From: Hymenobacter sp. BRD67
GTDB lineage: Bacteria > Bacteroidota > Bacteroidia > Cytophagales > Hymenobacteraceae
Assembly: GCF_013256425.1 (NCBI RefSeq)
Contig: NZ_CP053904.1
Span: forward strand, 558,001-622,000
Reading direction: 5' to 3'
DNA length: 64,000 nt
The notes under the pieces were generated by a model. It was given only the letters and a program-made list of their open reading frames with translations, ran no database searches and had not been told where the DNA came from. Positions 39,982 to 49,285 of the stretch are shown here, one piece after another. Each line of letters opens with the position of its first letter. The first letter of the stretch is position 1. The translations under genes were made by a program, and so were the position numbers.

Positions 39982-41646
39982 TCACTGTTTCTTACTTGAA
40001 AAAACCTGCCGGCCGCCAATCCACGTCTGTTGCACGGGCGCGTTGCGCAGCTGCTCGTTGGGCGCGGTGAGCAGGTCGGTTTTCAGCACTACAAAATCGG
40101 CCAGCATTCCCGGTTTTATCTGGCCTTTGCGTTTCTCCTCGAAGGCGGCGTGGGCGGCCCAGGTGGTCATGCCGCGCAGAGCCTGCTCGCGGGTAAGCGC
40201 ATTCTCCATCTGAAAGCCGCCGGCCGGAAAGTTCTTCGCATCCTGCCGGGCCACGGCGGCGTGGAAGCCGTAGAGCGGGTTAATATCCTCGACGGGAAAG
40301 TCGGAGCCCAGCGCTACCTGGCCGTATTGCTTCAATAAATCCTGGTAGGCATAGGCGTACTTTAGGCGTTGCGGCCCGAGCCGTTCGCCGGCCCAGTACA
40401 TATCGGACGTAGCGTGGGTTGGCTGCACCGACGGCACAATGTGGTACTGGCCAAACTTTGGGATATCGGCCCGGCTCACAATCTGGGCGTGCTCGATGCG
40501 CCAACGCCGGTCGGGCTGGCCTTTAAGCGCCGCCCCATATATATCCAAAAGCAAGCGGTTGCTGGAATCGCCGATGGCGTGGGTATTCATCTGAAACCTG
40601 GTGGCCGCCAGCTCTTTGGCTAAGCTCCGGTAATACTCCGGGTGTTGCAGCAAAAAGCCGGTTTCGTGCGGCCGGTCGGTGTAAGGGGCCAGCAGCGCCG
40701 CGCCCCGCGAGCCCAGCGCCCCATCGGCATACACCTTGAAAGCGCTGATGGTAAGATTATCACTGAAATATGGTCCTTTTGGTATATAATAGGCCTTGTT
40801 TTCCGGCGTCGGGTTGAGCATGGTGTAGAGGCGCAGGTGTAGCTTGCCTGCCCGCTGCAAAGCCGCCAGGCGCTCGATGTCGGCCCGGTCAAGGCCGGCA
40901 TCGGCGAGACTGGTGAGGCCCACGGCCAGGCAGTTTTGCTGGCCTTGCAGCAGCGCGGCGTTGGCCTCGGTGGGGCTGGGCTCGGGTATTTTGGTGGCCA
41001 CCAGCTTCACGGCATTATCGACCAGCAGGCCGGTGAGGCGGCCGGCCGCATCGTGCCCAATCACGCCGCCGCTGATGGGCGTAGCGGCCGTGACCCCGGC
41101 CAGGTCAAGCGCCTTTTGGTTGACCAGCGCCGCGTGGCCGTCGATGCGAATGATAAAAACCGGCACGTTCGGAAACAGCCGGTCGAGCGTATCCTTGGTT
41201 GGAAACTGCCGGCCCGGCCAGCGGTTCTGGTCCCAGCCGCGCCCCGTGAGCCAGGCTGCGCCGGGCTGCTCGCGCTGGTGCGCCTGCAAGCGGCTCACCG
41301 TTTCGGGCCAGGAGGCCGCGCCCACCAGGTTGGTCGAGCGCAGGCCCAGCGCGTAGCGGTAAAAGTGGCAGTGCGCGTCGTAAAAGCCGGGGTAGATAAA
41401 CTGCCCTTGCGCATCCACCGTTTGCGTGGCCTGGTAGCGACTTTGCAAGTCGGCCGACTTACCCACGGCCACAAAGTGCCCGTCGCGCACGGCAAATGCC
41501 TCCGCCTTGCTAAACGTGGAGTCGACGGTGTACACCGTGGCGTTGGTTACCAGCAAATCGACTTTTTCGCGCTGCGGCTGGCAGCTGGCCAGGGCCAGCG
41601 CTATTCCTACTGTAAGGGCACTCCCAAGTTTATAAGCAAGCTGCAT
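39982..41646 (-). CDS. Lipoprotein amidohydrolase, YtcJ-like
   Basis: 554 aa from ATG at 41646 (MQLAYKLGSALTVGIALALASC), a lipoprotein signal with the LASC lipobox; the longer upstream frame is rejected. The amidohydrolase_3 fold is seen in FIYPGFYDAHCHFYRYAL (HxH metal site), KVYADGALGSRGAALL (the modified-lysine region has YADG), FQMNTHAIGDSSNRLLLD and RIEHAQIVSRAD (metal His), and LGSDFPVEDINPLYGFHAAV (catalytic Asp). Such YtcJ-type enzymes hydrolyse amides or N-acyl compounds; substrate unknown. It is anchored to a membrane by lipid. Confidence 0.9.
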   Translation of the reverse strand: MQLAYKLGSALTVGIALALASCQPQREKVDLLVTNATVYTVDSTFSKAEAFAVRDGHFVAVGKSADLQSRYQATQTVDAQGQFIYPGFYDAHCHFYRYALGLRSTNLVGAASWPETVSRLQAHQREQPGAAWLTGRGWDQNRWPGRQFPTKDTLDRLFPNVPVFIIRIDGHAALVNQKALDLAGVTAATPISGGVIGHDAAGRLTGLLVDNAVKLVATKIPEPSPTEANAALLQGQQNCLAVGLTSLADAGLDRADIERLAALQRAGKLHLRLYTMLNPTPENKAYYIPKGPYFSDNLTISAFKVYADGALGSRGAALLAPYTDRPHETGFLLQHPEYYRSLAKELAATRFQMNTHAIGDSSNRLLLDIYGAALKGQPDRRWRIEHAQIVSRADIPKFGQYHIVPSVQPTHATSDMYWAGERLGPQRLKYAYAYQDLLKQYGQVALGSDFPVEDINPLYGFHAAVARQDAKNFPAGGFQMENALTREQALRGMTTWAAHAAFEEKRKGQIKPGMLADFVVLKTDLLTAPNEQLRNAPVQQTWIGGRQVFSSKKQ

Positions 41647-41834
41647 GGTACAAAAGGGTATGCAAAGTTCCGCTTTGAATGAATTGGACAAAGCTAAGCC
41701 CGTTCTCAGCCGGGAACGGGCTACGCAGTTTCTACCCAGGCGCAAACTATAGATTTTACAAGCCGCAAAGCCCATAATCAGCAACGCCGCGGAGCTAGCA
41801 TAGCTTAACGCGGGGCCGGGGCTGAGTACCGGAT

Positions 41835-42605
41835 TTATTCAAATTTCAGGTGCTTGACCGACTCGCCCGAGTTTTTCAGCTCCAGCAGCGACTCAATACC
41901 AATAAGGAGATGCTGCTTCACGAAGTTGGTAGTCACTTTCGAATCTGACTCGGCCGTTTTCACACCTTCGGGCGTCATAGGGTTATCGCTCACGAGCAGC
42001 AGCGCCCCGTGCGGAATATCGTTCATAAAGCCCACCACGAAGATGGTCGCCGTTTCCATGTCCACGGCCAGGGCGCGCACCCGCTTGAGGTAATCTTTAA
42101 ATTCCTGGTCGTGCTCCCACACGCGGCGGTTAGTAGTATACACGGTGCCGGTGTAGTAGTCGAGCTCATGCTTCTTAATCATCGACGAAACGGCCCGCTG
42201 CAACCGGAAAGAAGGCAGTGCCGGAATCTCTTTCGGCAGGTAGTCGTCGGAAGTGCCATCGCCGCGAATGGCGGCAATCGGCAGCACCAAATCGCCCAGC
42301 TTGGTTTTTTTCAAGCCCCCGCATTTGCCCAGAAACAAAGCCGCTTTGGGCTTAATGGCCGACAGCAAGTCCATAACCGTAGCTGCCATTGGCGAGCCCA
42401 TGCCGAAATTGATGATGGTGATGCCGTTGGCCGTGGCCGACTGCATGGGCTTGTCGGTGCCGCGCACCTCCACGCCAAACTGCTCGGCAAACATGTACAC
42501 GTAGTTGCTGAAGTTGGTAAGCAGGATGTACTGCCCAAACTCGCTGAGTGCCACGCCGGTATAGCGCGGCAGCCAGTTATTGACGATGTCCTCTTTGGTC
42601 TTCAT
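41835..42605 (-). CDS. amn: AMP nucleosidase (short bacteroidal form, nucleoside phosphorylase fold)
   Basis: 256 aa, the size of the short AMP nucleosidases of Bacteroidota. Seen are ITIINFGMGSPMAATVMDLLSAIKP and ALFLGKCGGLK (phosphorylase superfamily phosphate or ribose region), LVLPIAAIRGDGTSDDYLP and VRALAVDMETATIFVVGF, where the META block carries the ribose-binding Glu. DNPMTPEGVKT holds the catalytic-type Asp. It splits AMP into adenine and ribose 5-phosphate. No signal peptide. It is the only gene of its operon here. Confidence 0.9.
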   Translation of the reverse strand: MKTKEDIVNNWLPRYTGVALSEFGQYILLTNFSNYVYMFAEQFGVEVRGTDKPMQSATANGITIINFGMGSPMAATVMDLLSAIKPKAALFLGKCGGLKKTKLGDLVLPIAAIRGDGTSDDYLPKEIPALPSFRLQRAVSSMIKKHELDYYTGTVYTTNRRVWEHDQEFKDYLKRVRALAVDMETATIFVVGFMNDIPHGALLLVSDNPMTPEGVKTAESDSKVTTNFVKQHLLIGIESLLELKNSGESVKHLKFE

Positions 42606-42634
42606 AAGGTGCTGGTTATGTGAAAAATAAGCTT

Positions 42635-42726
42635 GTCATTGCGAGCCGGCGAAGCAATCGTAGCCGAACGACTTGTTCGGGTGTCGTTTCGGTGCGATTG
42701 CTTTGCTTTGCTGTGCTCGTCATGAC
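42635..42726. repeat. Imperfect hairpin repeat, GCGAAGCAATCG type
   Basis: GTCATTGCGAGCCGGCGAAG with CAATCG at 42635-42660 pairs imperfectly with a segment at 42695-42726 containing CGATTGCTTTGC and GTCATGAC. It is similar to, but not the same as, the GTCATGC families and lies upstream of the AMP nucleosidase gene. Confidence 0.6.
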
Positions 42727-42826
42727 AGCAAAAACAATCGCCAGAAACTAAAAAAGCCGCCTACCCGGTAGGGTACGGCGGCGCAGCGGGCAGGAAACCC
42801 AGGTGAAATGCGACAGCCAAAACCCG

Positions 42827-42834
42827 TACCTTTG
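42827..42834 (+). promoter_or_regulatory. TACCTTTG, candidate -7 promoter box
   Basis: TACCTTTG at 42827-42834 matches the Bacteroidota sigma-A box TAnnTTTG and ends 6 nt before ATG 42841. No strong -33 TTG is present. If it is used, the transcript would begin at or next to the ATG, and the upstream ATG at 42808 could not be the start. Confidence 0.4.
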
Positions 42835-42840
42835 GAGGTG

Positions 42841-43311
42841 ATGCAAGTGCTGGACCTGCCGCCTTTCGACCACAAAACTAGGCAAAATTTAGCAAATATC
42901 CCGGAAATATGGGATGAGCTGCGCCATAAGTACGTAGCACTCACCCCCGAGGAGTGGGTGCGTCAGCACGTAGTACACTACCTGATGGCCAGCCTGGGCT
43001 ACCCGCGGGGCCTGTTGAGCCTGGAGCGCGGCCACCGCTACAACCAGCGCCAGAAGCGCACCGACCTTGTGGCGCTCGGCCCCAACGGCCGCCCGCTGCT
43101 GCTGGTAGAGTGCAAGCGGCCCTCGGTGGCTATCACGCCGGCCGTAGCCCAGCAGGCTGCTACCTACAATCAAACGCTGCGTGCTCCGCTGCTGCTGCTC
43201 ACCAACGGCCTGGTACACTACTGCTGGCGCGTCGACTTTGCGCTAGGGGTAAATGAGCGGCTGGCGGAGATTCCGCCCTATGTCGTAGCCAGTGAGTTGG
43301 CCGACGGCTAA
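42841..43311 (+). CDS. Stand-alone HsdR N-terminal-domain protein (PD-(D/E)xK nuclease fold)
   Basis: 156 aa from ATG 42841 (MQVLDLPPFDHKT); an ATG 33 nt earlier is possible but would overlap the TACCTTTG box. The fold is the type I restriction R-subunit N-terminal domain: LTPEEWVRQHVVHYLMASLGYP, then KRTDLVALGPNGRPLLLVECKRPSV with the D-x(n)-ExK catalytic core, and TLRAPLLLLTNGLVHYCW. No HsdM, HsdS or helicase domain is near. Single-domain proteins of this type are found across Bacteroidota with unknown role; the nuclease residues look intact. Confidence 0.87.
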   Translation: MQVLDLPPFDHKTRQNLANIPEIWDELRHKYVALTPEEWVRQHVVHYLMASLGYPRGLLSLERGHRYNQRQKRTDLVALGPNGRPLLLVECKRPSVAITPAVAQQAATYNQTLRAPLLLLTNGLVHYCWRVDFALGVNERLAEIPPYVVASELADG

Positions 43312-43853
43312 ACGTTGACGCGCGCTACGATGGGCTCGCGGGTAGCGGCGTTCCACCCCTTAAACTCGATGTACCGCACGTTGGGAACCCAAAACGTGCC
43401 GCCCTCAATGCGCAGGTACACACGCGTGAGCACGATTTGCTTGCCGCCAACCACCGTAAACACGTGAAAGGCCTTATCGACGCTTGATTTCATGAGCAAA
43501 AAGGGAACTTTGCTGTAGGCAGCAAATTTGAGCTCATACTTATCAGGCGCCAGCTTCGTAGCCGTCAGGCCATAGGCAAATTTGCGCTGAATAAAATTCA
43601 GGTCTTTGCGCTGGCCCTGCTCGTCGTAGCGTATCCAGAATACGTTTATGGGTTCTTCGTCCTCTACTTTGCCCGCGCTGTTCACGTTCAGCTGATAAAT
43701 GACGGTATTGGTATTGGGGTCGCGCTGGAGGTAAAACAGCTGGTTGGGCACACCGGCGGGCACCGGAAACGTGAGCGGGGGTGGAACCGTGGGCGAGGTA
43801 GTGCGGGCCAGTAAGGCCAGCAGCAAAGCCGGCCACAACGTAAGAATCGACAT
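43308..43853 (-). CDS. DUF4833 domain protein, secreted
   Basis: 181 aa from ATG at 43853 (MSILTLWPALLLALLARTTS), a signal peptide. The DUF4833 region is seen from NQLFYLQRDPNTNTVIYQLN onward, with INVFWIRYDEQGQRKDLNFIQRKFAYGL and KSSVDKAFHVFTVVGGKQIVLTRVYLRIEGG. The family is widespread in Bacteroidota with no defined function. Its stop overlaps the end of the convergent HsdR-N gene by four bases. Confidence 0.88.
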   Translation of the reverse strand: MSILTLWPALLLALLARTTSPTVPPPLTFPVPAGVPNQLFYLQRDPNTNTVIYQLNVNSAGKVEDEEPINVFWIRYDEQGQRKDLNFIQRKFAYGLTATKLAPDKYELKFAAYSKVPFLLMKSSVDKAFHVFTVVGGKQIVLTRVYLRIEGGTFWVPNVRYIEFKGWNAATREPIVARVNV

Positions 43854-43920
43854 TATTTTAGGAAGAATACCTACAACACCCAACTAGCCAAAATAGCTCA
43901 GGGCGAGCTGGGCAACGCCC

Positions 43921-43962
43921 GCAAAAAAGCCTGCCGGACGCGTATCCGGCAGGCTTTTTTGC
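43921..43962. terminator. Strong bidirectional hairpin upstream of the DUF4833 gene
   Basis: GCAAAAAAGCCTGCCGGA pairs with TCCGGCAGGCTTTTTTGC around a six-nt loop. The stem is shared with the terminators at 28007 and 31197. It stands between the DUF4833 start and the alanine dehydrogenase stop, so it can end the alanine dehydrogenase transcript. Confidence 0.85.
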
Positions 43963-44039
43963 GGTAGTGTGGACGCTGCGAGTGCGCGCGTGTCACCGTT
44001 CCGGTGATAAGACGCGCGGACTCGGTCTACACTACGGAC

Positions 44040-45167
44040 TTATACGGCCGCGCCTTCCAGCACCGATTCTACATCTACGAGGGGCAGGTTCCAGGCTTCG
44101 GCCACGCCTTGGTACACCACTTCGCCGTGCACCACGTTCAGGCCGAGGCGCAGAGCGGGGTCGCGGCGGCAGGCTTCCTGCCAGCCCAGGTTGGCCAGCT
44201 TCACGGCGTAGGGCAGCGTAGCGTTGGTGAGGGCCAGGGTCGAGGTGTAGGGCACCGCGCCGGGCATGTTGGCCACGCAGTAGTGCACCACGTCGTCGAT
44301 AATGAAGGTCGGGTTTTCGTGGGTCGTGGGCCGGCAGGTTTCAATGCAGCCGCCCTGGTCCACGGCCACGTCCACGAGCACGGTGCCGGGGCGCATGGTC
44401 TTGAGCATGTCGCGGGTGATGAGGTGCGGCGCCTTCGCGCCCGGAATGAGCACGGCACCCACCACGAGGTCGGCGGTTTTGATGGCTTCGCGGATGTTGT
44501 ACTCGTTGGAGTACTGCGTTACCACGTTCTTGGGCATGAAGTCATCAAGCTCGCGCAGGCGGTTCAGGTTGATGTCCATCACTGTCACCTGCGCGCCCAG
44601 GCCGGCGGCTACCTTGGCAGCCTGCGTGCCTACGATGCCTGCGCCCAGCACAAGTACGTGTGCGGGCTTTACGCCAGGCACGCCGCCGAGCAGAATGCCC
44701 CGGCCTTTCAAGGGTTTTTCGAGATATTTAGCGCCCTCCTGAGGCGCCATACGGCCGGCCACCTCGCTCATCGGAATGAGCAGCGGCAGCGCCCGCGAAG
44801 GCAGCTCCACGGTTTCGTACGCGAGGCAGATAGCCTTGCGCGCTATCATGGCGTGAGTCAGCTCTTCGCCGCTGGCAAAGTGGAAGTAGGTGAACAGCAG
44901 CTGGTTTTCTTTGATGAGCGGATACTCTTCCGCAATCGGCTCCTTCACCTTGATAATCATGTCGGCCTGGCCATACACGTCAGCAATGGTCGGCAGCATT
45001 TTAGCCCCCGCCTGCACGTACTCGGCGTCGGCAAAGCCTGAGCCTTCGCCCGCGCTGGCCTGCACCAGCAGCGAATGGCCATGTTTGCGCAATTCGGCTA
45101 CGCCGGCCGGCGTGAGGCCAACGCGATTCTCATTATTCTTAATTTCTTTCGGAACACCGATAATCAT
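44040..45167 (-). CDS. ald: Alanine dehydrogenase
   Basis: 375 aa from ATG at 45167 ([20 protein letters not shown]), the standard start of this family; the longer frame would read into a repeat. It has the substrate region [43 protein letters not shown], the catalytic His in YFHFA (with Lys in VKEP), and the NAD loop [26 protein letters not shown]. It interconverts L-alanine with pyruvate and ammonia. Cytoplasmic hexamer. Located upstream of the palindrome at 45220-45305. Confidence 0.95.
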   Translation of the reverse strand: MIIGVPKEIKNNENRVGLTPAGVAELRKHGHSLLVQASAGEGSGFADAEYVQAGAKMLPTIADVYGQADMIIKVKEPIAEEYPLIKENQLLFTYFHFASGEELTHAMIARKAICLAYETVELPSRALPLLIPMSEVAGRMAPQEGAKYLEKPLKGRGILLGGVPGVKPAHVLVLGAGIVGTQAAKVAAGLGAQVTVMDINLNRLRELDDFMPKNVVTQYSNEYNIREAIKTADLVVGAVLIPGAKAPHLITRDMLKTMRPGTVLVDVAVDQGGCIETCRPTTHENPTFIIDDVVHYCVANMPGAVPYTSTLALTNATLPYAVKLANLGWQEACRRDPALRLGLNVVHGEVVYQGVAEAWNLPLVDVESVLEGAAV

Positions 45168-45219
45168 GGGGCGGGGGAGGGGAGAAGTGGGGGAGAAACG
45201 TGCCGTAAAGATACGGCTG

Positions 45220-45305
45220 CTTAAATCAGTGCGCAGTGAACAGGGAACATAGAACAATTATTTTGAAGCTGCAATTGTTCCCTGTTCACTGCGCACTGAT
45301 TTAAG
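45220..45305. repeat. Long hairpin repeat, TTAAATCAGTGCGCAGTG type
   Basis: The 29-nt arms at 45220-45248 and 45277-45305 are exact reverse complements. The right-hand arm overlaps the last codons of the VOC gene and supplies about 15 C-terminal residues (SVRSEQGTIAASK) plus its stop. It also carries in-frame codons upstream of ald, which is why the shorter ald start is used. It is a separate repeat family from the others. Confidence 0.85.
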
Positions 45306-45805
45306 TAGCCCCTGCACATCGAGCGGGCGGGTATACATGGTCAGCTTGCCGTCGGGCGTAGTAGGCCACTCGGCGCGGGGGCGGTCCCAGTACAGTTCCA
45401 GGCCGTTGCCATCGGGGTCGTCGAGGTATATGGCTTCGCTCACGCCGTGGTCGGAGGCCCCGCGCAGCGGGTAGCCCGCTGCCAGCAGCCGCTTCACCAC
45501 GGCTGCCAGGCCGGCCCGGTCGCGGTACAGAATAGCGGCGTGATACAGGCCCGCCACGCCCTCGCGCACGGCCGGCTTGCCCCCTGGCTGTGCCAGGTGT
45601 TCAGTCCGATATGATGGTGGTAGCCATCGGCCGACAAAAACGCTGCCTGCTCGCCGGCTTCCAGCATTACTTCGAAGCCGAGCAGGTCGTGGTAAAACCG
45701 CAGGGCCCGCGCCATATCGGTTACCTGCAAATGGATGTGGCCGATACTGGTGCCCGCGGGCACAGTATAAGCAGTAGGACTGGAAGCGCTGGGGTTGGGG
45801 TTCAT
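45258..45805 (-). CDS. VOC family (glyoxalase/dioxygenase-like) protein, one frame break
   Basis: Reconstructed length 182 aa with two VOC modules. The first has HIHLQVTDMARALRFYHDLLGFEV and ADGYHHHIGLNTW, the second has HAAILYRDRAGLAAVVKRLLAAG, GASDHGVSEAIYLDDPDGNGLELYWDRP, with metal-binding His and Glu positions. The frame breaks in the run CCCCC at 45583-45587 (plus strand); one base more gives QGGKPAVREGVAGLYH. It resembles CatE-type catechol-2,3-dioxygenase; substrate not shown. The last 15 residues come from the hairpin repeat, so the C-terminus is not conserved. Confidence 0.88.
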
Positions 45806-45867
45806 CGTAATAAAAAGCTACTGGAGAGATTTAAATAATGTACCTACATCAATCAACAATCAGGCCC

Positions 45868-45896
45868 GAAAAAAGCCCTGCCAATCCGGCAGGGCT
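45868..45896 (-). terminator. Terminator for the DUF1573 gene
   Basis: On the minus strand AGCCCTGCC pairs with GGCAGGGCT, followed by TTTTTT. It lies 25 nt after the DUF1573 stop. It is positioned to end the minus-strand transcript. Confidence 0.75.
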
Positions 45897-45920
45897 ATAC
45901 GCTACTGGTTGGTAAGTTGG

Positions 45921-46690
45921 CTACTTGAAGGGCACTGAGGAGCTGCTCTCCTTTACCAGGCTCGTGGGCACCAAGTCTTTTACCACCGTGGCCTTGAGCG
46001 TCAGCTTGGTATCGCCGTGCATATCATTGGAAGCCAGCGTAACGACCTCGGCGGCGGGGCCCAGGGTGCGGGGCGCGTACACCAGCTCAACCACGACACT
46101 CTGGCCGGGACTGATGGGCGCGGGCGCGGAGCGGTAGCCTACACAGTAGCAGTTGGATGATACCGTGGTTAACACCAGGTCTTTAGGCCCGGTATTGCGC
46201 ACGCCGATGCGGGCTACCGGCTGCGTGCCGGCCTCCAGGCGCCCGAAGTCGTAGCTGGCCCGCTCCAGCAGCAGCTTGGGGAGGCCGCCAGCTGGGCCGG
46301 CGTCAGCGTAGCCCGAAGCTCGTCTTTTGTGAGTACCGTGCCCTTAAGGCTGAGAACCTTGCTGGCTTCGGTAGCATTACTCATCACCGTTACGGTTTTG
46401 GCAAATACGCCGGGGCGGCCGGCGCTGTTGTACACCGCTTTGATGATGCCCGACTTGCCCGGCAGCACCGGCGATTTGGTCCACTCCGGGGTGGTGCAGC
46501 CGCAGCTGGCCTGGGCATTGGCAATAACGATGGGTTGATTGCCCGTGTTTTTAAAGCGAAACTCGTAGGTTGCCATCGTGCCTTCGGCTACCTTGCCGAA
46601 GTCGTGGTCGGTGTTCTCAAAGGTGAGCACGCCCTGGGCGTGGGCGGCCAGCGCCAGCAGGCAAAGGGCCAGGGTAGAAACGAAACGCAT
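45921..46690 (-). CDS. Secreted protein with two DUF1573 domains, one frame break
   Basis: Reconstructed length 256 aa. Signal peptide MRFVSTLALCLLALAAHAQ. The first DUF1573 domain is FENTDHDFGKVAEGTMATYEFRFKNTGNQPIVI with SCGCTTPEW, and the second is SYDFGRLEAGTQPVARIGVRNTGPKDLVL with SSNCYCVGYRSAP. These immunoglobulin-like beta-sandwiches are common in Bacteroidota cell-envelope proteins, with a Cys-rich SCGC loop. The frame breaks in AASPS; adding one C or G in the CCCC near 46278-46281 restores it. Exported or periplasmic, role unknown. Confidence 0.88.
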
Positions 46691-46797
46691 AAGCTAAAAG
46701 CCAGGGTTTAACCTGGGTAATAAGATAGAGTAACAGTTAGTTAACCCCAGCCGGCCGGGGCATAGGCAAATATACAGCCCGCCCCCGGCCGATTCCG

Positions 46798-46805
46798 TAA
46801 ATTTG
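46798..46805 (+). promoter_or_regulatory. TAAATTTG, candidate -7 promoter box of the E1 gene
   Basis: TAAATTTG at 46798-46805 matches the Bacteroidota -7 box TAnnTTTG exactly, about 46 nt before the E1 ATG. No clear -33 TTG is seen at the right distance. This also argues against the upstream in-frame start at 46803. Confidence 0.45.
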
Positions 46806-46850
46806 CGGCATCGCACGTCCTTCCCACCCACCACTTCTTACTTCGTTTTT

Positions 46851-49271
46851 ATGTCTGACACGCTGCTAGCCCCGGCCCCCGCGCACCTGTCTCTTTCCAA
46901 AGCTGAGCTGCTGGACGACTACCGCCTCGGGTGGGAGAGCCGCCATGCTTCGCTGGCGGGCCGCCGGGAGGTATTTATGGGCAAGGCCAAATTCGGTATT
47001 TTTGGCGATGGCAAGGAATTGCCACAGCTGGCCATGGCCCGCGCTTTCCGGGCCGGTGACTTTCGCTCGGGCTATTACCGCGACCAAACCTTTATGGTAG
47101 CAATCGGGGAGCTTACCTGGCAGCAGTATTTTGCCCAGCTCTACGCCCACGCCGACCCCGAAGCTGACCCCAGCACCGCCGGCCGCGCCATGAACGGGCA
47201 CTTCGGTACCCGCCTCCTCGATGAGGACGGCCATTTCAAGCCCCAGACAGCCAGTAAAAACTCGTCGGCCGATATCTCGCCCACCGGTGGGCAGATGCCC
47301 CGGCTCGTGGGGCTGGCCTACGCTAGCAAGCTCTACCGCCAAAACCCTGCCCTGCACCAGTTTACCGACTTCTCGGTGAATGGCAACGAGGTGGCGTTTG
47401 GCACCATCGGCAACGCCAGCACCTCGGAGGGCGTGTTTTTTGAAGCTATCAATGCGGCCGGCGTCTTGCAGATTCCACTGCTGATGTCGGTGTGGGACGA
47501 CCACTATGGTATTTCGGTGCCGGCTGAGTATCAGACGACCAAACAAAGTATTTCGGCTATATTAGCCGGCTTCCAGCGCGAGGGCGAAGGCCAGGATGGC
47601 TTCGAGATTTTTGTGGTGCGCGGATGGGATTATCAAAGCCTGGTCGATACCTATCAGCGGGCGGCGGCCGTGTGCCGCGAGCAGCACGTGCCGGTGCTCA
47701 TCCACGTGACGGAAGTGACGCAGCCGCAGGGCCACAGCACTAGCGGCTCGCACGAGCGCTACAAGCCCAAGGAGCGCCTGAGCTGGGAAGAGCAGTACGA
47801 CTGCCTGGTTAAGTTTCGCGAATACCTGCTCACCGAGGGCGTTGCCAGCGAAGACGAGCTGGCCCAGATTGAGAAAGCTGCCGCCGCCACTATCAAGCAG
47901 GCGCGTACCACGGCATGGAGCGCGTTTTTCGACCCCATTCAGCAGGAGCGCGACGAGGCCCTGGCGGTGCTCAACCAGCTCGTGGCGGAGAGCGGCACCG
48001 AAAACCAGCTGGCTGAGCTGGTCAATGGCCTCAAAACCAATTTAACTCCCATTCGGGCCGACATTGTGCGTACGCTGCGCAAAGCGCTGCGCCAGGTGCG
48101 CGGCAGCAAGCCCAGTGCCGGCCGCCGCGCCGCCCAGCGCCTGCTCGAGCAGTGCGAAGCCGAAAATGCGGACCGCTACAATTCCTATCTTTTCAGCCAG
48201 AGCGAAGAGGCGGTGGGCAATATCGAGGAAGTGCCCATGCAGCTGGCCGCCGATGCCTCGCTCGTGGATGGCCGCGAGGTGCTGCAAGCCTGCTTCACGG
48301 CCAACTTCGAGCGCGACCCCCGCATCTTTGCCATCGGGGAAGATGTGGGCCGCATTGGCGATGTCAACCAGGCGTTTGCGGGCTTGCAGGAGCGCTTTGG
48401 CGAGCTGCGCGTAACGGATACCGGCATCCGCGAATGCACGATAATCGGGCAGGGCATCGGGGCCGCGCTGCGCGGCCTGCGGCCTGTTGCCGAGATACAA
48501 TATCTCGATTATCTATTATATGCCATCCAGATTCTCAGCGACGACGTGGCCTGCCTGCAATACCGCACCAAGGGCGGGCAGAAGTCGCCGCTCATCGTGC
48601 GCACGCGGGGCCACCGCCTGGAAGGTATCTGGCACTCGGGCTCGCCCATCCAGATGATACTCGGGGCCATTCGGGGTATGCACCTGTGCGTGCCGCGCGA
48701 CATGACCCAGGCGGCGGGCTTCTATAACACGCTGCTGCGCTCCGACGAGCCGGCTATCGTCATCGAGTGCCTGAACGGCTACCGCCTCAAGGAAAAGCTG
48801 CCAACCAACGTGGGCGAGTTTACGCTGCCGCTGGGCCGGCCTGAGGTGCTGCGCGAAGGCGAAGACCTGACCATCGTCACCTACGGCTCGATGTGCCGCA
48901 TTGTGCTGGAGGCCGCCCGGCAGCTAGCCGAAGTCGGTATCTCAGCAGAAGTGATTGATGTGCAGACGCTATTGCCTTTCGATACCGACCAGCTGATTGC
49001 CGACAGCCTGCGCAAAACCGGTCGCATCATCTTCGCCGATGAGGATGTGCCGGGCGGGGCTACGGCCTACATGATGCAGCAGGTACTCGATGGACAGAAT
49101 GCCTATCAGCTGCTCGACTCGCCGCCGCACTGCCTGGCCGCGCAGGCCCACCGCCCGCCCTACGGCTCCGATGGCGACTACTTCTCCAAGCCCAACGCCG
49201 AAGACGTATTCGACCTGGCCTATGAAGTAATGCGCGAGGTAGAGCCGGCAAAATTTCCGGCCATTTATTGA
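46851..49271 (+). CDS. Fused E1 alpha-beta of a 2-oxoacid (branched-chain) dehydrogenase
   Basis: 806 aa from ATG 46851. The alpha half (about 1-360) has FRAGDFRSGYYRDQTFMVAIG, NGNEVAFGTIGNASTSEGVFFEAINAAGVLQIP (thiamine diphosphate region), and QPQGHSTSGSHERYKPKERL. The beta half (about 470-806) has REVLQACFTANFERDPRIFAIGEDVGRIGDVNQAF, a QGIGAALRGLRPVAEIQYLDYL block and SDEPAIVIECLNGYRLK. It makes acyl-CoA from branched or other 2-oxoacids together with E2 and E3, which are not nearby. The alpha-beta fusion in one polypeptide is usual in Bacteroidota. ATG 46851 fits the promoter box above. Confidence 0.92.
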   Translation: MSDTLLAPAPAHLSLSKAELLDDYRLGWESRHASLAGRREVFMGKAKFGIFGDGKELPQLAMARAFRAGDFRSGYYRDQTFMVAIGELTWQQYFAQLYAHADPEADPSTAGRAMNGHFGTRLLDEDGHFKPQTASKNSSADISPTGGQMPRLVGLAYASKLYRQNPALHQFTDFSVNGNEVAFGTIGNASTSEGVFFEAINAAGVLQIPLLMSVWDDHYGISVPAEYQTTKQSISAILAGFQREGEGQDGFEIFVVRGWDYQSLVDTYQRAAAVCREQHVPVLIHVTEVTQPQGHSTSGSHERYKPKERLSWEEQYDCLVKFREYLLTEGVASEDELAQIEKAAAATIKQARTTAWSAFFDPIQQERDEALAVLNQLVAESGTENQLAELVNGLKTNLTPIRADIVRTLRKALRQVRGSKPSAGRRAAQRLLEQCEAENADRYNSYLFSQSEEAVGNIEEVPMQLAADASLVDGREVLQACFTANFERDPRIFAIGEDVGRIGDVNQAFAGLQERFGELRVTDTGIRECTIIGQGIGAALRGLRPVAEIQYLDYLLYAIQILSDDVACLQYRTKGGQKSPLIVRTRGHRLEGIWHSGSPIQMILGAIRGMHLCVPRDMTQAAGFYNTLLRSDEPAIVIECLNGYRLKEKLPTNVGEFTLPLGRPEVLREGEDLTIVTYGSMCRIVLEAARQLAEVGISAEVIDVQTLLPFDTDQLIADSLRKTGRIIFADEDVPGGATAYMMQQVLDGQNAYQLLDSPPHCLAAQAHRPPYGSDGDYFSKPNAEDVFDLAYEVMREVEPAKFPAIY

Positions 49272-49285
49272 TTTTCGAGTAACTA

